Below, one piece after another: positions 57,198 through 64,000 of a DNA stretch of 64,000 bases. The DNA comes from Candidatus Rhodoferax odensensis (GTDB lineage: Bacteria; Pseudomonadota; Gammaproteobacteria; Burkholderiales; Burkholderiaceae_C). Each line of letters opens with the position of its first letter. The first letter of the stretch is position 1. Location: NCBI GenBank assembly GCA_016718405.1, contig JADKDJ010000035.1, positions 1 to 64,000 on the forward strand, in the 5' to 3' direction. The position numbers and the translations under genes were made by a program. The notes beneath the pieces were generated by a model. That model ran no database searches. It worked only from the letters and a program-made list of their open reading frames with translations, and was not told the DNA's origin.

Positions 57198-60074
57198 TCA
57201 GTGTCTGCCACCGACCACCTCCCTCGCAATCGCCACCGCGCAATACTTCAACTCCGGTATCTTCCCAAACGGGTCCAGCGCCGCGTTGGTCAGCAGGTTG
57301 GCTGCTGCTTCCCGGTAGGCAAAGGGCATGAAGACGGTGCCTTTGGGGGTGCCGTCGTCGCGGCGCAGTTGCACGCTGATTTCGCCGCGGCGTGAGCTCA
57401 GGCGCACGGTGTCGCCGGGCTGCAGGCCCAGGCGGGCCAGCTCCGTTCCGTGGATGGAAGCCGTGGCCACGGGCTCGAGCGCGTCCAGCACCACCGAGCG
57501 GCGCGTCATGCTGCCGGTGTGCCAGTGTTCGAGCTGGCGCCCGGTGATCAGCACCAGCGGGTAGTCGGCGTCGGGCAGTTCGTTGGCCGTGATCAGCGTG
57601 GTGGGCACCAGGTGCGCGCGGCCGTCGCTGGTGTGGAAGTGATCGGTAAACACGGTGGGATGGCCGGGGTCGCTTGTGTTCAGACAGGGGTAGGTCACAC
57701 TGCCTTCGCGCTGCAGGCGCTCCCAGGTGATGCCACCAATAGCCGCGTGCATGGCCTGGCGCATTTCCTCAAACACCTGGGCCACGCCCTGGTGTTCGCC
57801 CTCGTAGCCGCACGCGAGCGGGCGTATCCCGGCCTGCGTCGACTGAGCGGCGTCGGGATGGGCGCAGCCGACGCGCTGCGCGATCTGCTGAATGATCCAC
57901 AAGTCCGGCCGCGCGTCACCCGGCGGCTCGATCGCCTGGCGGCCAAGCTGCACCATGCGGTCGGTGTTGCTGACGCTGCCGGTCTTCTCGGGCCAGGCGC
58001 TCGCCGGGAGCACCACGTCGGCAGCCCAAGCGGTTTCGGTCATGAAAATGTCCTGTACGACCAGGTGCGACAGCGACGACAAGGCCGCCCGTGCGTGGTT
58101 CAGGTTGGGGTCGCTCATGGCCGGGTTTTCGCCCATGATGACCATGCCGCGCACCTTGTGCCGGTCGCTCTCGGGGGCCAGCGCCTTGTGCATGATCTCG
58201 ACCACGGTGTAGCCGGGTTTGGCGTCCAGCGGCGTGCCCCAGAACTGTTCGAACCACTGGTGTGCGGCCGCGTTGTCCACGCGCTGGTAGTTGGGGAACA
58301 TCATGGGGATCAGGCCCGCGTCGCTGGCACCTTGCACGTTGTTCTGGCCACGCAAGGGGTGCAGACCGGAGCCGGGCTTGCCGATCTGCCCGCACACCAT
58401 GCACAGGGCAATCAAGGCGCGTACGTTGTCGGTACCGTGCACGTGCTGGCTGATGCCCATGCCCCAGAAGATCATGGCCGACTTGGCCTTGGCATAGGCG
58501 CGCGCCACTTCGCGAATGGTCTCGGCCGCGATGCCACACACCGGCGCCATGGCCTCGGGGCAGAAGGCTTGCACGCCAGCTTGGATGGCCTCGAAGTTGG
58601 AGACGCGCCGCTTGATGAAGTCCTGATCGGCCAGGCCTTCTTCCAGCACGGTGTAGATCATGGCGTTGACCAGCGCTACATCGGTGTCGGCGCGGAACTG
58701 CAGCTTGCGCCAGGCGTGGCGCGACAGGTCGGTGCCGCGCGGATCGGCCACCACCAGTTTCAGGCCACGCTTGACCGCGTTCTTGATCCAGGTGGCCGCC
58801 ACGGGATGGTTGCCCGCCGTGTTGGAGCCAATCACCAGCGCCAGCTCGGCGTGCTCGACATCGGTGACCTGGTTGCTGACGGCGCCGCTGCCCAGCCCTT
58901 CGAGCAAGGCTGCCACGCTGGAGGCGTGGCACAGGCGGGTGCAGTGGTCCACGTTGTTGCTGCCAAAGCCGGTGCGCACCAGCTTCTGGAACAGATAGGC
59001 TTCCTCGTTGCTGCCTTTGGCGGAACCAAAGCCCGCCAGCGCTTTGGGGCCGTGTGCGTCGCGCAACTGCACCAAACCGCGGGCCGCGAAGTCCAGCGCC
59101 TCGTCCCAGGTGGCCGGGCGGAACACGCTGGCCCAGTCCTCGGGTGAACGGGTCACGTTCACGTCCTTGGGCACATCGGCTCGCCGAATCAGCGGCTGGG
59201 TCAGCCGGTGCGCATGGTGCACGTAGTCAAAGCCAAAGCGCCCTTTGACGCACAAGCGGCCCTGGTTGGCCGGGCCATCACGGCCCAGCACACCGACGAT
59301 TCTGTCGTCCTTGACCTGGTAAGTCAGCAGGCAGCCGACACCGCAGAAGGGGCAGACCGAGTCGACGGCACGTAAAGACATGGATTGCCGCGCTTCGCTC
59401 GCAATGACGGCGGTGGCAGGAACCTTGGCGCTCAGTGCGCCCGTGGGGCAGGCCTGCACACATTCACCGCAGGCCACGCAACTGCTGGTGCCCATGGCGT
59501 CGTCCAGGTCAAACACAATCTGGCTGTGCGCGCCACGCCGGGCGTAGCCAATCACATCGTTGACCTGCAGCTCGCGGCAGGCACGCACGCAACGGGTGCA
59601 CTGGATACAGGCGTCCAGGTTGACGGCCATCGCCGGGTGCGACAGGTCGGCCTTGGGTTGGGCCCGCGTCATTGCGCGCAGGGCAGGACGAACGCGCACC
59701 TGCGAACGGGCGAGCCAGTCGCTGAGCTCGCCATACGGACGCTCTGTGGTGGATTCCGAATCAGGTTCGGGATGACAAGCGTCTGGCAAGTCCGACAGCA
59801 GCAGCTCCAGCACCATGTTCTGGCTCTTGAGTGCACGCTCGCTGTGGGTCTGCACCTCCATGCCGGGTGTGACAGCGCGGCAGCAACTGGGGGCCAGGGT
59901 GCGTTCGCCCGCCACCTCCACCACACAGGCGCGGCAGTTGCCCTCAGCGCTCAGGCCATCCCTGTAGCAAAGGTGAGGGATTGCCACGCCATGGCGCTGC
60001 GCCGCCTTGAGGATGCTCTCACCCGGTTCGGCCTGAACGTCGGTGCCGTTCAGCTTGAAATCGACGGCGCCCAT
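57198..60074 (-). CDS. fdsA: NAD-type formate dehydrogenase alpha subunit
   Basis: A 958-residue catalytic subunit of a cytoplasmic FdsA/FdhF-type formate dehydrogenase. It binds an N-terminal [2Fe-2S] cluster (Cys36, Cys47, Cys50, Cys64), two ferredoxin [4Fe-4S] clusters (Cys156-166 and Cys199-209) and a third near the active site (Cys241, Cys244, Cys248, Cys275). The molybdenum ligand is Cys382 with His383 (HCTRLCHASSV). Two dispersed repeats are embedded in frame: 59751-59776 (residues about 100-109) and 59380-59409 (about 222-232), both in linkers. The stop of the beta gene overlaps its start region. Confidence 0.94.
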   Translation of the reverse strand: MGAVDFKLNGTDVQAEPGESILKAAQRHGVAIPHLCYRDGLSAEGNCRACVVEVAGERTLAPSCCRAVTPGMEVQTHSERALKSQNMVLELLLSDLPDACHPEPDSESTTERPYGELSDWLARSQVRVRPALRAMTRAQPKADLSHPAMAVNLDACIQCTRCVRACRELQVNDVIGYARRGAHSQIVFDLDDAMGTSSCVACGECVQACPTGALSAKVPATAVIASEARQSMSLRAVDSVCPFCGVGCLLTYQVKDDRIVGVLGRDGPANQGRLCVKGRFGFDYVHHAHRLTQPLIRRADVPKDVNVTRSPEDWASVFRPATWDEALDFAARGLVQLRDAHGPKALAGFGSAKGSNEEAYLFQKLVRTGFGSNNVDHCTRLCHASSVAALLEGLGSGAVSNQVTDVEHAELALVIGSNTAGNHPVAATWIKNAVKRGLKLVVADPRGTDLSRHAWRKLQFRADTDVALVNAMIYTVLEEGLADQDFIKRRVSNFEAIQAGVQAFCPEAMAPVCGIAAETIREVARAYAKAKSAMIFWGMGISQHVHGTDNVRALIALCMVCGQIGKPGSGLHPLRGQNNVQGASDAGLIPMMFPNYQRVDNAAAHQWFEQFWGTPLDAKPGYTVVEIMHKALAPESDRHKVRGMVIMGENPAMSDPNLNHARAALSSLSHLVVQDIFMTETAWAADVVLPASAWPEKTGSVSNTDRMVQLGRQAIEPPGDARPDLWIIQQIAQRVGCAHPDAAQSTQAGIRPLACGYEGEHQGVAQVFEEMRQAMHAAIGGITWERLQREGSVTYPCLNTSDPGHPTVFTDHFHTSDGRAHLVPTTLITANELPDADYPLVLITGRQLEHWHTGSMTRRSVVLDALEPVATASIHGTELARLGLQPGDTVRLSSRRGEISVQLRRDDGTPKGTVFMPFAYREAAANLLTNAALDPFGKIPELKYCAVAIAREVVGGRH
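59380..59409. repeat. CGTCATTGCGAGCGAAGC...CAATCCAT repeat inside fdsA
   Basis: On the minus strand CGTCATTGCGAGCGAAGCGC is followed by GGCAATCCAT, a form of palindromic repeat found dispersed in many proteobacteria. It is read in frame as VIASEARQSM between the second ferredoxin cluster and the catalytic domain. Confidence 0.8.
59751..59776. repeat. GTCATCCCGAACC...GGAATCC repeat inside fdsA
   Basis: On the minus strand GTCATCCCGAACCTGATTCG is followed by GAATCC, another dispersed palindrome type. It is read in frame as CHPEPDSES in the linker after the [2Fe-2S] domain. Confidence 0.75.
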
Positions 60075-60075
60075 G

Positions 60076-61803
60076 TCAGCCCCCGATCTCATGAGCAAAG
60101 TACTGCTGCACGCAGCGCAGGGGATTCGGCGCGGCCTGGCCCAGACCACAGATCGACGCGTCCACCATCACCGCACTCAGGTCGTTAAGGGTCGGTAGGT
60201 CCCACACCGGGGCTTCCATCAGCGCAGCCGCCTTGACCGTACCAACGCGACACGGCGTGCACTGGCCGCAGCTCTCGTCGGCAAAGAAGCGCGTGGCGTT
60301 CAACGCGGCATCCCGCGCGCGGTCGTGTTGGCTGAGCACCACCACCGCCGCCGAACCGATAAAGCAGCCGTGCGGCTGCAAGGTGTCAAAGTCCAGCGGA
60401 ACATTGGCCAGGCTCGCGGGCAGAATGCCACCCGAGGCGCCACCGGGCAGGTAGGCATAAAGACTGTGGCCATCCGCCATGCCGCCGCAGTATTCGTCGA
60501 TCAGCTCTCGCAGCGTGATTCCGGCCGGCGCCAGCTTGACACCGGGCTGGCGGACACGCCCGCTGACGCTGAAACTGCGCAGCCCCGTGCGGCCATGACG
60601 GCCAAATCCGGTGAACCAAGTTGGGCCTTTTTCCAGGATGTCGCGCACCCAATGCAGGGTCTCCAGGTTGTGTTCCAGCGTCGGGCGGCCAAACAGGCCG
60701 GCCTGCGCGATGTAGGGCGGGCGCAGGCGTGGCTGGCCGCGTTTGCCTTCGATGCTCTCGATCATGGCCGACTCTTCACCACACACATAGGCGCCCGCGC
60801 CACGGCGCAGCTCGATCTGCGGCAGGGGGCAAGGCGGGTCGGCCTGCAGGGCAGCGAGCTCGCGCTGCAGCATGCGCCGCAGTGCATGGTATTCATCGCG
60901 CAGGTAGATGTAGCAGCGCTCGGTGCCCGCCAATTGCGCGGCGATCAGCATGCCTTCCAGAAAACGGTGCGGATCGCGCTCCAGGTAGTAGCGGTCCTTG
61001 AAAGTGCCGGGCTCGCCCTCGTCGATGTTGACGGCCATGTAACGCGGGCCGGGCTGCTCGCGCACAATGCGCCACTTGCGCGCCGCCGGGAAACCGGCAC
61101 CGCCCAGGCCGCGCAGGCCCGAGTCTTCCAGCGCGCGAAAGATGTCCTCGGGGTCCTCCTCGCTGTTGACAATGGCCGCCGCCGTGCCATAACCACCGGC
61201 CTCGCGGTAGGCGCGATATGCTACAAAATCAGGAGCTAACTCATCAATATCCGCTTTGCCTGTAGCACTATTTAACGCTTCAAGCACGCTGGTTTCGGTA
61301 GTCTGGACCAAGGCTCGATGCCCCAGCAGTGCGGCGGGCGCCTGCTCGCAGCGGCCGATGCACGGCGCGTCGACCACGCGCACATTGGGGCCCAGCACCG
61401 CCAGCAGGCGCGCTTTCAGGGCTTGCGCGCCAGCCATGGCACAGCTTTGGCTCTGGCAAACACGCAGGGTGACGGTGGGTGGCGTTTGGTCATCCTTCAG
61501 CACCTCAAAGTGGTGGTAGAAGCTGGCCACCTCAAACACCTCCGCCATAGGTAAGCCGGTCATGCTGGCCAGTGCCACCAAGTGGCGCTCAAACAGACCA
61601 CCAAAATGGTCGTTGAGAAGATGAAGCTGCTCAATCAGCAGGTCGCGCCGATAGCCCTCGGGCGGCCTGACACCCACCAGGGTGGACACCTCCAGCAGCG
61701 CATCGCCCTCAGGCTGCCTGCCTTTGAGGTGCGCCACGGCGCGCTGCGCGGGCGTCTCGGGGCGGATTGGCACGATGGGGATGGACTTCAGTGTTGGATT
61801 CAT
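60076..61803 (-). CDS. NAD-type formate dehydrogenase beta subunit, fused NuoE-NuoF type
   Basis: A 575-residue fusion of a NuoE-like (FdsG) and a NuoF-like (FdsB) subunit. The N-terminal part binds a [2Fe-2S] cluster (Cys116, Cys121, Cys148, Cys152). The C-terminal part has the FMN/NAD site (GLGGAGFP at 232-239, GAGAYVCGEESAMIESIEGK) and a [4Fe-4S] cluster (ESCGQCTPCRVGT with Cys512, 515 and 518, plus Cys552). It passes electrons to NAD+. ATG at 61803. The NuoE-NuoF linker (about 61205-61280) is notably AT-rich for this genome. No separate fdsG or fdsD is visible. Confidence 0.94.
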   Translation of the reverse strand: MNPTLKSIPIVPIRPETPAQRAVAHLKGRQPEGDALLEVSTLVGVRPPEGYRRDLLIEQLHLLNDHFGGLFERHLVALASMTGLPMAEVFEVASFYHHFEVLKDDQTPPTVTLRVCQSQSCAMAGAQALKARLLAVLGPNVRVVDAPCIGRCEQAPAALLGHRALVQTTETSVLEALNSATGKADIDELAPDFVAYRAYREAGGYGTAAAIVNSEEDPEDIFRALEDSGLRGLGGAGFPAARKWRIVREQPGPRYMAVNIDEGEPGTFKDRYYLERDPHRFLEGMLIAAQLAGTERCYIYLRDEYHALRRMLQRELAALQADPPCPLPQIELRRGAGAYVCGEESAMIESIEGKRGQPRLRPPYIAQAGLFGRPTLEHNLETLHWVRDILEKGPTWFTGFGRHGRTGLRSFSVSGRVRQPGVKLAPAGITLRELIDEYCGGMADGHSLYAYLPGGASGGILPASLANVPLDFDTLQPHGCFIGSAAVVVLSQHDRARDAALNATRFFADESCGQCTPCRVGTVKAAALMEAPVWDLPTLNDLSAVMVDASICGLGQAAPNPLRCVQQYFAHEIGG

Positions 61804-62090
61804 GGCATGCACGGCGCGTTGGGTGAACCACTCAAGCTTACTACCGCGCGATGCGGTTTTCCGCACTCGGGGGTCACTTCGCAGCGAACAACCGCGTCGC
61901 TGCACGGCAGGACCGCGTGAGCAGCGCCGCCCCCACGCGGGCAAGTGCAAGAGTGGCACTCTCCACACCGTTCACAATGCCAACAACTACCTGCATTTGC
62001 ACGCCAGGCCATGTGACGTCAGGTCCCACGCAACGGACTTTGGCGCGCGGATGGCGCACCGGTGAACCACTTACTTCAGGAGACAGCCCC
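61804..62090. promoter_or_regulatory. Divergent intergenic region between formate dehydrogenase and isomerase genes
   Basis: About 290 bases with no gene. It must hold the promoters of the leftward NAD formate dehydrogenase operon and of the rightward isomerase. I see no convincing -35/-10 pair or repeat to place them. Confidence 0.4.
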
Positions 62091-62681
62091 ATGAGCAAGC
62101 AAGTTGAGTTCTACTTCGATGTCGGCAGCCCCTACACATATCTGGCCTACCACCAGTTGCCGAAGATCGCCGCCAAGCGAGCCGCCACCATCGTCTGGCG
62201 CCCGATGCTGCTCGGCGGCGTGTTCCAGGCCACGGGCAACCACAGTCCCATGGAGATACCAGCCAAGGGACGCTACTCGCTGATCGATCTGCAGCGCTGG
62301 GCCCAGCACTTCGGGGTGCCGATGACGATGAACCCACACTTTCCGATCAACACCCTGACGCTGATGCGGGGCGCGGTGGCCATGCAAGGGCGCAGCGAGG
62401 CGGAGTTTCAGCGCTACCTGGCCGCGATCTTTGCGGCGATGTTCGAGCGACCCCGCAACCTGGGTCAAGCCGAGGAAGTGACCGCGGTGTTGCACGAAAA
62501 CGGCTTCGATCCCGTGCAGTTCCAGCGCCTGGTCAGCGACCCGGCCGTGAAGGAGCAGTTGAAGCGCAACACCGAGGAAGCCGTGGCACGCGGTGTGTTT
62601 GGCGCCCCCACCTTCTTCGTGGGTGAGCAGATGTTCTGGGGCCAGGACCGGCTGGCTTTTGTTGAGCAGGCGTTAACCTAA
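62091..62681 (+). CDS. 2-hydroxychromene-2-carboxylate isomerase-like DsbA family protein
   Basis: A 196-residue kappa-GST/DsbA-fold protein. FYFDVGSPYTYLAYHQLPKI has the catalytic Ser position, and GVFGAPTFFVGEQMFWGQDR is the family ending. In naphthalene pathways it isomerises 2-hydroxychromene-2-carboxylate using glutathione; no such pathway is present here, so its true substrate is unknown. ATG follows TCAGGAGA. Its TAA stop abuts the MITE-like element B. Confidence 0.9.
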   Translation: MSKQVEFYFDVGSPYTYLAYHQLPKIAAKRAATIVWRPMLLGGVFQATGNHSPMEIPAKGRYSLIDLQRWAQHFGVPMTMNPHFPINTLTLMRGAVAMQGRSEAEFQRYLAAIFAAMFERPRNLGQAEEVTAVLHENGFDPVQFQRLVSDPAVKEQLKRNTEEAVARGVFGAPTFFVGEQMFWGQDRLAFVEQALT

Positions 62682-63150
62682 ATGGCACTTCCATAACGTG
62701 TTTACCCAAGAGATTCCAGTTTGGTGGCAGATCGATAGGGCTGGATCGGAAGCAACAGAGAGCAGGCGCCAATTGGTGGGCGCGGGGAGCAGGCTGCCTG
62801 GGTGTTCTGCTCCGTGTCCCCCGCCCGCCACGCGGGCTCCTCCTTGACCTGCGCAGAACACCCAGGCAGCCTGCTCCGGAAATTGCGTGGTTTGGCTCTA
62901 AACAGTTGGGGTCAGAGCACATTTGCTGCGCAAAGTGGTCTGACCCGCAAGGTTTCACCAAAGCAGCCCTTCGCAACAGCAGGGTGGGGGCACACGCCAT
63001 AGTGAGGTCAAGGAGGAGCCCGCAGGGCGGGGGACACGAACGGCGGCGTGTGCTCCCACCCTGCTGCGGGTCCAGCACAATGGCTCCGCACAAAGGCCTC
63101 TACAAGCTCAAAGGAAACAAAGTTATCCTTAAGCAAGTGTCAATTGCGTC
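62679..63150. mobile_element. MITE-like element, copy B, with two conserved-core hairpins
   Basis: The ends AAATGGCACTT (62680-62690) and, inverted, AATTGACACTT (63134-63144) resemble the termini of copy A at 23631-24010. Internally, collinear with the reverse complement of copy A, are two long hairpins and one copy of the GGGTCAGA hairpin (62904-62951). Hairpin 1 has perfect 25-base arms (62786-62810 with 62853-62877). Hairpin 2 has 22-base arms with one mismatch (62977-62998 with 63045-63066). Their loops share one core in opposite orientation. No protein is encoded. The left end provides or adjoins the stop of the isomerase gene. Confidence 0.65.
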
Positions 63151-63263
63151 AACCTGAGACATTGCGGGACAGACCAAAGTGACATGCGTTCTCGGCTCCC
63201 GCCGATTCCGGGGCAGTGCACTTTGCTCTGTCCTCAACTGATCATCTCAACGCCAGCGCGCGA

Positions 63264-64000
63264 TCAGGTGTCCTTGGAAATCTTGATCGACGGAAACTTG
63301 GACGAGAAGTCCTTGTTCTTGGCCGCGATCGACACCGCCACCTGGCGCGCCACCGCCTTGTAGATGCCGGCAATCTCGCCGTCGGGATCGGCCACCACGG
63401 TGGGCTTGCCGCTATCGGCCTGCAGGCGGATCTCAATGTTCAGCGGCAACGCGCCGAGGTAGTCCATGCCGTACTCCGCGGCCATCTTCTTGCCGCCGTC
63501 GGCGCCAAAAATGTGCTCAACGTGGCCGCAGTTGCTGCACACGTGCACCGCCATGTTTTCCACCACGCCCAAAATCGGCACGCCCACCTTTTCGAACATC
63601 TTGATGCCCTTGCGTGCGTCCAGCAGGGCAATGTCTTGCGGCGTCGTCACGATCACGGCACCCGTCATCGGCACGCGTTGGGACAGCGTCAACTGAATGT
63701 CACCCGTGCCTGGTGGCATGTCCACAATCAGATAGTCCAGTTCCCGCCAATTGGTCTGGCGCAGCAACTGCTCCAGCGCCTGGGTGGCCATCGGGCCGCG
63801 CCAGATCATCGCTTCGTCCTGCGCCACCAGGAAACCGATGGACATCAGTTGCACGCCGTAGTTTTCCAGCGCTTCCATGGTTTTGCCGTCTTCGCTCTCG
63901 GGTTTGCCATCCACCCCCATCATCATCGGGATGCTGGGGCCGTAGATGTCGGCATCCAGCAAGCCAACACTGGCGCCCTCGGCCGCCAGCGCCAGGGCCA
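63264..64000 (-). CDS. apbC: Iron-sulfur cluster carrier protein ApbC (Mrp), 5' end outside window
   Basis: The C-terminal 245 or so residues of an Mrp/NBP35-type P-loop ATPase that carries [4Fe-4S] clusters. The Walker-type deviant loop lies beyond the window, but VGLLDADIYGPSIPMMMG, the switch motif YLIVDMPPGTGDIQLTLSQ and the cluster-binding CSNCGHVEHIFG (CxxC) are present. It ends FPSIKISKDT. Convergent with MITE-like element B. Confidence 0.96.
   Translation of the reverse strand, partial: ALALAAEGASVGLLDADIYGPSIPMMMGVDGKPESEDGKTMEALENYGVQLMSIGFLVAQDEAMIWRGPMATQALEQLLRQTNWRELDYLIVDMPPGTGDIQLTLSQRVPMTGAVIVTTPQDIALLDARKGIKMFEKVGVPILGVVENMAVHVCSNCGHVEHIFGADGGKKMAAEYGMDYLGALPLNIEIRLQADSGKPTVVADPDGEIAGIYKAVARQVAVSIAAKNKDFSSKFPSIKISKDT

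Overview
The window reads as a chromosomal segment of a GC-rich betaproteobacterium, most likely Burkholderiales and Comamonadaceae-like (Rhodoferax, Polaromonas or Acidovorax type). That placement rests on overall protein character (SerS, IspH, SlpA, phasin, the FDH3-type formate dehydrogenase operon) and on the style of the dispersed palindromic repeats. It is an inference, not a database result.

Layout. 25-2772: a decayed IS21-family element (istA and istB, both frameshifted, with multiple terminal repeats). 3063-3139: tRNA-Arg(ACG). 3241-15946: an acyl-CoA catabolic island. A leftward operon encodes a biotin-dependent acyl-CoA carboxylase (beta and alpha), an AtuD-like acyl-CoA dehydrogenase, an enoyl-CoA hydratase, a beta-keto acid cleavage enzyme, an acyl-CoA ligase and a GMC oxidoreductase. 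It faces a rightward SCP2 / MerR regulator / acyl-CoA dehydrogenase group. A LiuR-like palindrome sits in the leftward promoter. The gene set resembles acyclic-terpene (Atu) or leucine/isovalerate (Liu) degradation. 15968-23480: housekeeping genes (serS, ispH, fkpB, radC, an Smr protein, a large FtsX-type permease). 24004-34833: a periplasmic, Tat-exported formate dehydrogenase operon (small Tat protein, alpha, beta, lipoprotein, cytochrome b gamma, small exported protein, fdhD) and a divergent two-component system. 34854-55618: mixed genes, including a phasin under an apparent PhaR-controlled promoter, an OsmC/PaiB pair, an HD-GYP protein, FapA, an antiporter/MscS pair, a WYL regulator with a LysE exporter, an M3 peptidase and a CYTH-CHAD protein. 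55730-56888: a toxin-antitoxin islet with one apparently intact DUF1778-GNAT pair beside wrecks of others. 57198-61803: a cytoplasmic NAD-type formate dehydrogenase (alpha plus a fused NuoE/NuoF-like beta). 62091-62681: a DsbA-like isomerase. 63264-end: the C-terminal part of apbC.

Three themes stand out. First, several unrelated, structured, non-coding repeats lie at gene ends or inside genes. Two two-hairpin elements have conserved loop cores but different, self-complementary stems. Palindromic repeats sit inside fdhD, at the ispH start, and in frame inside the NAD formate dehydrogenase alpha gene. Second, many otherwise conserved genes carry single-base frameshifts (GMC oxidoreductase, acyl-CoA ligase, BKACE, both carboxylase subunits, the permease, the beta/gamma-crystallin protein). 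This is either assembly error or genuine decay, and raw reads are needed to decide. Third, there are two different molybdenum/tungsten formate dehydrogenases, while the fdhD maturation gene in the window is interrupted by a tandem repeat insertion.
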